A DNA stretch of 59,271 bases, taken from contig JAFAFA010000130.1 of NCBI GenBank assembly GCA_023423695.1, positions 1 to 59,271 of the forward strand, written 5' to 3'. Positions 53,749-59,271 of the stretch are shown piece by piece (the first letter of the stretch is position 1; each line of letters begins with the position of its first letter). The notes beneath the pieces are model-generated. The model saw nothing but the letters and a program-made list of their open reading frames with translations. It was not told the origin of the DNA and searched no databases. Origin of the DNA: Pseudomonadota bacterium (lineage in GTDB: Bacteria > Pseudomonadota > Alphaproteobacteria > Azospirillales > Azospirillaceae). The translations under genes and the position numbers were made by a program.

Positions 53749-55029
53749 ATGCTGTCCGCCCCCCTCGCCGCCGCCCTGGCGCGCCGCGACATCCATTATG
53801 GATGGGTCGTGGTCGCCGTCACCTTCCTGTCCATGCTGGTGTCGGCGGGCGCGGTCGGCGCCCCCGGCGTCCTCCTCCTGCCGCTTCAGCGGGAATTCGG
53901 CTGGGATACCGCGGACATCTCCACCGCCATGGCGATCCGCCTTCTGCTGTTCGGGCTGATGGGGCCCTTCGCCGCCGCGATGATCAACCGCTTCGGCGTC
54001 CGGCGCATGGTGCTGTCCTCCCTGGCCCTGGTCGGCGGCGGACTCCTCGCCTCGGTGGCGATGCGCGAGGTTTGGCAGCTGATTGTGCTCTGGGGCTTCG
54101 TCGTCGGCTTCGGCACCGGACTGACCGCCATGGTTCTGGGCGCCACTATCGCCACGCGCTGGTTCGTCACCCGGCGGGGGCTGGTGATCGGGCTGCTGAC
54201 CGCCAGTTCCGCCACTGGGCAGCTGGTCTTCATGCCGCTGCTGTCGATGCTGACGGAAGCCTATGGCTGGCGCACCGCCATCCTGCTGCTGTGCGGCCTG
54301 ATCGCCGTGGCCGCGCTGGCGATGCTGGCCCTGATGCGCGACCGGCCCGCCGACCTGGGCCTTTCCGCCGTCGGCGAGACCGCGGGCACGCCGCCGCCCG
54401 CCGCACCCGGGGCCATCCTGCCGGCGGCGTTGGGGGCGCTGCGCGATGCGGCGGCGACCCGGACCTTCTGGATCCTGTTCGCCACCTTCTTCATCTGCGG
54501 CGCCAGCACCAACGGCCTGATCCAAACCCATCTGATCCCGCTCTGCGTCGATTTCAGCGTGCCGGAGGTGCAGGCGGCCGGCCTTCTGGCCCTGATGGGG
54601 ATCTTCGACTTCGTCGGCACGGTCGGGTCCGGCTGGCTCTCCGACCGCTACGACAACCGCTGGCTCCTGTTCTGGTATTACGCCCTGCGCGGCTTGTCGC
54701 TGCTCTATCTGCCCTATTCGGACTTCACCCTCTACGGCCTGTCGGTCTTCGCCGTCTTCTATGGGCTGGACTGGATCGCCACCGTGCCGCCGACCGTGCG
54801 CCTGACGGCGGAACGCTTCGGCCGGGAGCGGGCCAACCTCGTCTTCGGCTGGATTTTTGCCGGCCACCAGATGGGTGCCGCCGCCGCGGCGTTCGGTGCC
54901 GGCCTGTCGCGCACCGCCTTGCAGAGCTACCTGCCGGCCTTCGCCATCGCGGGAGCCCTCTGCCTGCTCGCCGCTCTCCTGGTGCCGATGCTGGGCCGCC
55001 GCAGCAGGCCGGCCGTGGCCGGGGGGTGA
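53749..55029 (+). CDS. MFS transporter (oxalate:formate antiporter-like group)
   Basis: 426 residues with twelve predicted membrane segments. The N terminus IHYGWVVVAVTFLSMLVSAG and the loop FGVRRMVLSSLALVGGG belong to the monocarboxylate/oxalate-formate antiporter-like MFS group. In the second half, GWLSDRYDNRWLLFWYYALRG is the loop-8/9 counterpart of motif A. It likely exports or imports an organic acid linked with the preceding SDR. It converges on the Lrp gene with a 4-bp gap. Confidence 0.87.
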   Translation: MLSAPLAAALARRDIHYGWVVVAVTFLSMLVSAGAVGAPGVLLLPLQREFGWDTADISTAMAIRLLLFGLMGPFAAAMINRFGVRRMVLSSLALVGGGLLASVAMREVWQLIVLWGFVVGFGTGLTAMVLGATIATRWFVTRRGLVIGLLTASSATGQLVFMPLLSMLTEAYGWRTAILLLCGLIAVAALAMLALMRDRPADLGLSAVGETAGTPPPAAPGAILPAALGALRDAAATRTFWILFATFFICGASTNGLIQTHLIPLCVDFSVPEVQAAGLLALMGIFDFVGTVGSGWLSDRYDNRWLLFWYYALRGLSLLYLPYSDFTLYGLSVFAVFYGLDWIATVPPTVRLTAERFGRERANLVFGWIFAGHQMGAAAAAFGAGLSRTALQSYLPAFAIAGALCLLAALLVPMLGRRSRPAVAGG

Positions 55030-55033
55030 GGCC

Positions 55034-55516
55034 CTATCCCCCCAGATGCTCCAGCGGCAGGGCGGTGCGGTAGCGCACCTGTTTCAGCGCGAAGCTGGAG
55101 CGGATGCTGGCGACGCCGGGGATGCGGGTCAGGTGCTCCTTCAGGAAACGCTCGTAGCTGGCGAGGTCCGGCACCACGACCCGCAGCAGGTAATCGGCAT
55201 CGCCGGTCATCAGATAGCATTCCAGCACCTCCGGCAACGCCATCACCTCCGCCTCGAAGCCGTCTAGCCGGGCCTCCACCTGCCGCTCCAGGCTGACGCT
55301 GACGAAGATGTTGACCGGCAGGTCGACGGAAGCCGGATCGACCAGCGCCACATAGCGGGCGATCACCCCGGCCTCCTCCAGCGCCTTGACCCGCCGCAGG
55401 CAAGGGGAGGGCGACAGGCCGACCCGCTCCGCAAGTTCGTTGTTGGGCAGGCGGCCATCCTCCTGAAGGACGGCCAGGATTTTCCGGTCTATGCGGTCGA
55501 GAAGATGCTTTGGCAT
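55034..55516 (-). CDS. Lrp/AsnC-family transcriptional regulator
   Basis: 160 residues. The N-terminal helix-turn-helix is LDRIDRKILAVLQEDGRLPNNELAERVGLSPSPCLRRVKALEE in outline (motif LDxIDxxIL to SPxPCLRRVKxLE), and the C-terminal RAM domain contains PEVLECYLMTGDADYLL, which binds amino acids. The ATG at 55516 begins the conserved MPKHLLDRID. It diverges from the E1-type dehydrogenase gene with 132 bp between starts. It resembles the arrangement of mdeR (Lrp type) and mdeB in Pseudomonas, suggesting control of that gene by an amino acid. Confidence 0.92.
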   Translation of the reverse strand: MPKHLLDRIDRKILAVLQEDGRLPNNELAERVGLSPSPCLRRVKALEEAGVIARYVALVDPASVDLPVNIFVSVSLERQVEARLDGFEAEVMALPEVLECYLMTGDADYLLRVVVPDLASYERFLKEHLTRIPGVASIRSSFALKQVRYRTALPLEHLGG

Positions 55517-55648
55517 CGGCTGCCGTTTCCCACGCTGTAGTGGCATCCAATGCTAAAGCGGAACTGTGACGGTCGCCACTTTGCAAGCATCTGCCCGATC
55601 ACAAATGATAGGCTGATCCAACCATATCCTCCATCCGGGAGCAGACCC

Positions 55649-58060
55649 ATGACCGCGATCCAGCCGTCCTCCGCCGATCTCGCCTGCCTGGCCGAGCTGG
55701 AGCGCAAGGTCCTCTGGCTCGCCTCCTGGACCATCCACAATGCCAACCATGTCCGCCCCAATCTGGACGGGCTCAAGATCGGCGGCCATCAGGCCTCCAG
55801 CGCCTCGATGTCGACCATCCTGACAGCGCTCTACTTCTCGGCCCTGCGGCCGGAGGACCGGGTGGCGGTGAAGCCCCATGCCAGCCCGATCTTCCACGCC
55901 ATACAATATTTGCTGGGCAACCAGACGCGGGAGAAGCTGGAAAATTTCCGTGGCTATAAGGGCGCCCAGTCCTACCCGTCCCGCACCAAGGACGTGGACG
56001 ACGTCGATTTCTCCACCGGCTCTGTCGGGCTGGGGGTGGCGCAGACCCTCTTCGCCTCGCTGGTGCAGGATTACCTGAAGGCCAAGGGCTGGGCCGCCGG
56101 CCTGCCGGAAGGCCGCATGGTCTCGCTGGTCGGCGATGCCGAAATGGACGAGGGCAACATCTTCGAAGCCCTGCAGGAGGGCTGGAAGCACGGCCTGCGC
56201 AACACTTGGTGGATCGTCGACTACAACCGGCAGAGCCTGGATGCGGTGATCCGCGAAGGGCTGTGGGAGCGGCTGGAGAACATCTTCCGCGCTTTCGGCT
56301 GGGACGTGGTGATCCTGAAATACGGCACCCTGATGCAGGAGGCATTCAAGGAGCCGGGCGGCGAGCGGCTGCGCCACTGGATCGACAGCTGCCCCAACCA
56401 GCTCTATTCGGCCCTAACCTATCAGGGGGGTGCGGCGTGGCGCCGCCGCCTGATGGACGATCTGGGCGACCAGGGCGACGTCACCCGCCTGATCGAGCGC
56501 CGTAGCGACGAGGAACTGGCCCGGCTGATGGGTAACCTCGGCGGCCATGACCTGCCGTCGCTGCTGGAGGCTTTCACCCGGGCGCGCAGCCATGACCGGC
56601 CGGTCTGCTTCATCGCCTACACCGTCAAGGGCTTCGGCCTGCCGCTGGCCGGCCATAAGGACAACCATTCCGGCCTGCTGACGCGCGAGCAGATGGACGG
56701 CTTCCGCGCCGCGAACAAGGTCCGCCCCGGCCATGAGTGGGACCGGTTCGAGGGGCTCTCCCTGCCGGAAACCGTTCTGGAGGAGTTCCTGCGCCGCGTC
56801 CCCTTCGCCCAGAAGGGCCGCCGCCGCTACGAGGCGCCGGCCGTCGCCGTGCCCGCCGCCCTGCAGGCGCCGACGCAGAAGAGCCTGTCGACCCAGGCCG
56901 CCTTCGGCCTGATCCTCAACGAGATCGGGCGCGAGCGCTCGGCGCTGGCCGAACGCATCGTCACCACCGCGCCGGACGTCACCGTCTCTACCAACCTCGG
57001 CGCCTGGGTGAACCGGCGCGGCTTGTTCGCCAAGAGCGAGATGGCCGACTTGTTCAAGAAGGAACGCATTCCTTCCACCTACAGCTGGGATTTCTCGCCG
57101 AAGGGGCAGCATCTCGAGTTGGGCATCGCCGAGTCCAACCTGTTCATCCTGCTGTCGGCGCTCGGCCTGTCGCACAGCCTGTTCGGCGAGCGGCTGCTGC
57201 CCATCGGCACCGTCTACGATCCCTTCATCATGCGCGGCGCCGACCAGTTGAACTACGCCTGCTATCAGGATGCCCGCTTTATGCTGGTGGCGACGCCGTC
57301 CGGCGTCACGCTGGCGCCGGAGGGAGGGGCGCACCAGTCCATCGCCACCCCGCTGGTCGGGATGGCGCAGGACGGGCTGGCCTATTTCGAACCGGCCTTC
57401 GCCGACGAACTGGCGGTGGTGATGCGCTGGGCCTTCGACTACATGCAGCGGGACGGGGAGGGGACGCCCAGCGAGCGCAACTGGCTGCGCGATGAGACCG
57501 GCGGCTCGGTCTACCTGCGCCTGTCCTCCCGCGCACTGGAGCAGCCGACCCGGACGATGGACGAGGACCTCGCCCACGACATCGTCGACGGCGCCTATTG
57601 GCTGCGCCGACCGGGGCCGAACGCCCAGGTGGTGATCGCCTACACCGGCGCCGTCGCCCCCGAGGCCATCGCGGCGGTCGGCATGCTGGGGGAGGACCGG
57701 CGCGACGTCGGCCTGCTGGCGGTGACCTCCGCTGACCGGCTGACTGCCGGATGGAGCGCGGCCCAGCGGGCGCGCGAGCGCGGCCTGACCCACGCCTGCG
57801 GCCATATCGAGCGGCTGCTGGAGGGGGTGCCGCCCCATTGCGCCCTTGTCACCGTCGTGGACGGCCATCCGACGACGCTGGGCTGGCTCGGCTCCGTCGC
57901 CGGCCACCGCACGCGGGCACTGGGAGTGGAGCATTTCGGCCAGACCGGCACCATCGCCGACCTCTACCGCCATCACGGCATCGACTCCCGCGGCATCGTC
58001 GCGGCGGCGGAGGCGGCGTCTCCCGGCCGGCCGGTGCGACACCTGCGCGCCATCGGCTGA
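55649..58060 (+). CDS. Thiamine-diphosphate-dependent 2-oxoacid dehydrogenase E1-type (AceE/MdeB-like) protein
   Basis: 803 residues, a single-chain homodimeric E1 or transketolase-like enzyme. The ThDP-binding segment is GDAEMDEGNIFEALQEGWKH with downstream WWIVDYNRQSLD. HNANHVRPN and KIGGHQASSASMS are the AceE-type N-terminal motifs, and LGIAESNLFILLSALG belongs to the pyrimidine-binding domain. It is about 80 residues shorter than AceE. MdeB of Pseudomonas, a proposed 2-oxobutyrate dehydrogenase E1 in methionine catabolism, has this form and sits beside an Lrp-type regulator. No methionine gamma-lyase, E2 or E3 gene is here, so the name is inferred. ATG 55649 has GGGAG upstream. Confidence 0.82.
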   Translation: MTAIQPSSADLACLAELERKVLWLASWTIHNANHVRPNLDGLKIGGHQASSASMSTILTALYFSALRPEDRVAVKPHASPIFHAIQYLLGNQTREKLENFRGYKGAQSYPSRTKDVDDVDFSTGSVGLGVAQTLFASLVQDYLKAKGWAAGLPEGRMVSLVGDAEMDEGNIFEALQEGWKHGLRNTWWIVDYNRQSLDAVIREGLWERLENIFRAFGWDVVILKYGTLMQEAFKEPGGERLRHWIDSCPNQLYSALTYQGGAAWRRRLMDDLGDQGDVTRLIERRSDEELARLMGNLGGHDLPSLLEAFTRARSHDRPVCFIAYTVKGFGLPLAGHKDNHSGLLTREQMDGFRAANKVRPGHEWDRFEGLSLPETVLEEFLRRVPFAQKGRRRYEAPAVAVPAALQAPTQKSLSTQAAFGLILNEIGRERSALAERIVTTAPDVTVSTNLGAWVNRRGLFAKSEMADLFKKERIPSTYSWDFSPKGQHLELGIAESNLFILLSALGLSHSLFGERLLPIGTVYDPFIMRGADQLNYACYQDARFMLVATPSGVTLAPEGGAHQSIATPLVGMAQDGLAYFEPAFADELAVVMRWAFDYMQRDGEGTPSERNWLRDETGGSVYLRLSSRALEQPTRTMDEDLAHDIVDGAYWLRRPGPNAQVVIAYTGAVAPEAIAAVGMLGEDRRDVGLLAVTSADRLTAGWSAAQRARERGLTHACGHIERLLEGVPPHCALVTVVDGHPTTLGWLGSVAGHRTRALGVEHFGQTGTIADLYRHHGIDSRGIVAAAEAASPGRPVRHLRAIG

Positions 58061-58083
58061 TCGCCGGGTAAGTTGATTGCGCG

Positions 58084-58833
58084 TCAGCCGGCGCGCTCGG
58101 CCCGCTTTTCCAGCGCCTCGCGGTAGCGGTCGCGGGTGTAGCCGACCAGATCGCCGAGCGCCGCCATCGCGGCCTCGGCGTTCCGTGTTTCCAGGGACTG
58201 CAACAGACGGGCGTGGAAACCGACGATGGCCTCGCGCTCGCGCACCCGGTAGATGATCATGTTGCTGACCGGCTGCAGCGCCTCGACCACGGCATGCATC
58301 AGGTAGGACAGCAGGGCATTGCCGGCGGCATCGACAAAGGCACGGTGAAACCGCACGTCCGAGGCGCAGAATTCCTCGTCGGTCAGCGCCGCCTCGCTCT
58401 GCCGCGCCAACTCGTTCCGCATCGTCGCCAGCGGAGCGGCCAGTTCCGCATCGTCCCGCGCTGCAGCCAGCCGGCAGCATATGCCTTCCAACTCCAGCCG
58501 GGCGGTCGCCATGTCGTCCAGCCCGATGTCGCCGACCGCGACCATCAGGGTGGTGGCGTTGGCCAGCGAGCGCGCTGCGTCCTCCGGCGCCGGGCTGGCG
58601 ACGAAATTGCCGCCGGTCGGGCCGCGGCGGGAGCGGATCAGGTGCTGCGCCGCCAGACGCTTCAGCGCCTCCCGCACGGTCGGGCGCGAGACTTTGAAAC
58701 GCTGCGCCAGTTCCTCTTCCGTCGGCAGCCGTTCGTCCACCTTCAGCCGTCCATCCATGATGGCGGCACGCAGGCTGTCGGCGATCTGCTTGGCTGCGCT
58801 GACGGTGACGACGCTCTCGAACTCGACCGGCAT
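58084..58833 (-). CDS. GntR-family transcriptional regulator, FadR subfamily
   Basis: 249 residues. The winged helix N-terminal domain contains ERLPTEEELAQRFKVSRPTVREALKRLAAQHL and the wing RSRRGPTGGNFV (key residues: RPTVREALKRL). The C-terminal all-helical FCD-type domain holds conserved His/Asp positions (LRFHRAF-like DVRFHRAFVDAAGN and VEALQPVSN). It faces the E1-type gene end-to-end with 23 bp between the stops and starts about 130 bp from the rRNA promoter. The effector is probably an organic acid; target genes are not evident. Confidence 0.9.
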   Translation of the reverse strand: MPVEFESVVTVSAAKQIADSLRAAIMDGRLKVDERLPTEEELAQRFKVSRPTVREALKRLAAQHLIRSRRGPTGGNFVASPAPEDAARSLANATTLMVAVGDIGLDDMATARLELEGICCRLAAARDDAELAAPLATMRNELARQSEAALTDEEFCASDVRFHRAFVDAAGNALLSYLMHAVVEALQPVSNMIIYRVREREAIVGFHARLLQSLETRNAEAAMAALGDLVGYTRDRYREALEKRAERAG

Positions 58834-58963
58834 ATCCGCTCGCTGCTGGTTTTGAACAACTCTATGGTCAGAAGGTCAGACGTTTCAATCTTTGCGGCGG
58901 CGCGGGCGAAAGGCGTTGCCGACGCCGCCCGGTCAAAAAACGGCATGGCGGTGAAAAAAGTGC

Positions 58964-58993
58964 TTGCGCGGTTCGGGGCAGCCCGCATATAAG
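58964..58993 (+). promoter_or_regulatory. Probable rRNA operon promoter
   Basis: TTGCGC (58964-58969), 18-nt spacer, TATAAG (58988-58993), followed by a GC-rich discriminator. It lies about 280 bp upstream of the window end, within the leader of an rRNA operon that should begin just outside. GC-rich discriminators are typical of stringently controlled rRNA promoters. Confidence 0.6.
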
Positions 58994-59271
58994 ACGCCTC
59001 CCGACGCGAACGACGCCGGCGCCGCCGAACCGGCAGCGACCGACACGCGAACGGGAAGCCCGACAAACCGGCGCTCGTCACCTGAACCCCAGCGGTTCGG
59101 TGAGGCTCGCGGTTTCTGCATCGGGCGGGTTCTTTGACAAGTTTATACCGTGTTGTGAGAAGGGATGCGCAGGCGGCGGCAGTTGGTAGCCGTTGCGGCC
59201 TTGGGGTGCTGGTTCTTAGGGGATCGGCACAATGAGGATCGTCTGTGCATCTTTTGAGCAGAGAAACTGTA
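58994..59271 (+). other. rRNA operon leader, upstream of 16S gene
   Basis: No coding frame is convincing. The stretch contains boxA (59129-59140) and ends with TTTTGAGCAGAGAAACTGTA, which resembles the sequence just upstream of 16S genes in Rhodospirillales. The 16S gene itself is not in the window. The leader region normally forms the RNase III processing stem with sequence beyond 16S. Confidence 0.65.
59129..59140 (+). promoter_or_regulatory. boxA-like antitermination element
   Basis: GTTCTTTGACAA closely matches the boxA core (C/T-T-C-T-T-T-x-A-C-A) that recruits NusB/NusE for rRNA antitermination. It lies about 135 bp downstream of the proposed rRNA promoter. Confidence 0.65.

Overview
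The window is GC-rich DNA with dense, often overlapping genes, and its gene families (Liv-type ABC and TRAP transporters, a leucine/isovalerate operon, YcjX/YcjF, class I fumarase, alphaproteobacterial-style rRNA leader) point to an Azospirillum-like member of the Rhodospirillales. That assignment is inferred from gene content and codon use; no 16S gene lies in the window. The right end runs into an rRNA operon leader, and the left edge cuts a probable gyrB/parE-type topoisomerase gene after 16 codons.

Region 1 (about 0.1-15.3 kb) is one catabolic block. Two leftward genes (acyl-CoA dehydrogenase, CaiB-type CoA-transferase) diverge from a long rightward run: aldehyde dehydrogenase, SDR, zinc alcohol dehydrogenase, a full five-gene Liv-type ABC importer, an acyl-CoA ligase, and a three-gene TRAP importer. 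Together they could import a carboxylate or alcohol, oxidise it to the acid, activate it with CoA and start beta-oxidation. The substrate is not evident. Region 2 (15.3-17.4 kb) looks like a scar: a frameshifted IS110-type transposase remnant, an astacin-like metalloprotease without a signal peptide, and a 726-bp gene-free stretch.

Region 3 (17.4-30.7 kb) holds single transport and regulatory genes: MATE exporter, small membrane protein, DMT (YdcZ) transporter beside an AraC regulator, a GNAT acetyltransferase with an MFS transporter opposite a LysR regulator, a three-PAS hybrid histidine kinase, an isolated archaeal-type lumazine synthase, a two-gene operon of unknown function, and an SLC10-type symporter. 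Region 4 (30.9-40.1 kb) is the leucine/isovalerate (liu) operon: isovaleryl-CoA dehydrogenase, thiolase, a second acyl-CoA dehydrogenase, both methylcrotonyl-CoA carboxylase subunits, methylglutaconyl-CoA hydratase and HMG-CoA lyase, ending in a good terminator. A 107-bp inverted repeat lies inside it.

Region 5 (40.2-48.0 kb) carries ycjX-ycjF, pirin, a PilJ-type-sensor histidine kinase, an RluA-family pseudouridine synthase, a chromosomal ccdAB toxin-antitoxin pair and class I fumarase. Region 6 (48.2-52.3 kb) is the most striking gene: one 1368-residue single-module NRPS with the layout of Pls/PosA poly-amino-acid synthetases (adenylation, carrier, then three membrane-segment pairs, each followed by a hexapeptide-repeat domain). 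Its adenylation pocket read by eye suggests a basic amino acid. Region 7 (52.9-59.3 kb) has an SDR, an MFS transporter, an Lrp regulator divergent from an E1-type 2-oxoacid dehydrogenase (MdeR/MdeB-like arrangement), a FadR-type GntR regulator, and the promoter, boxA and leader of an rRNA operon.
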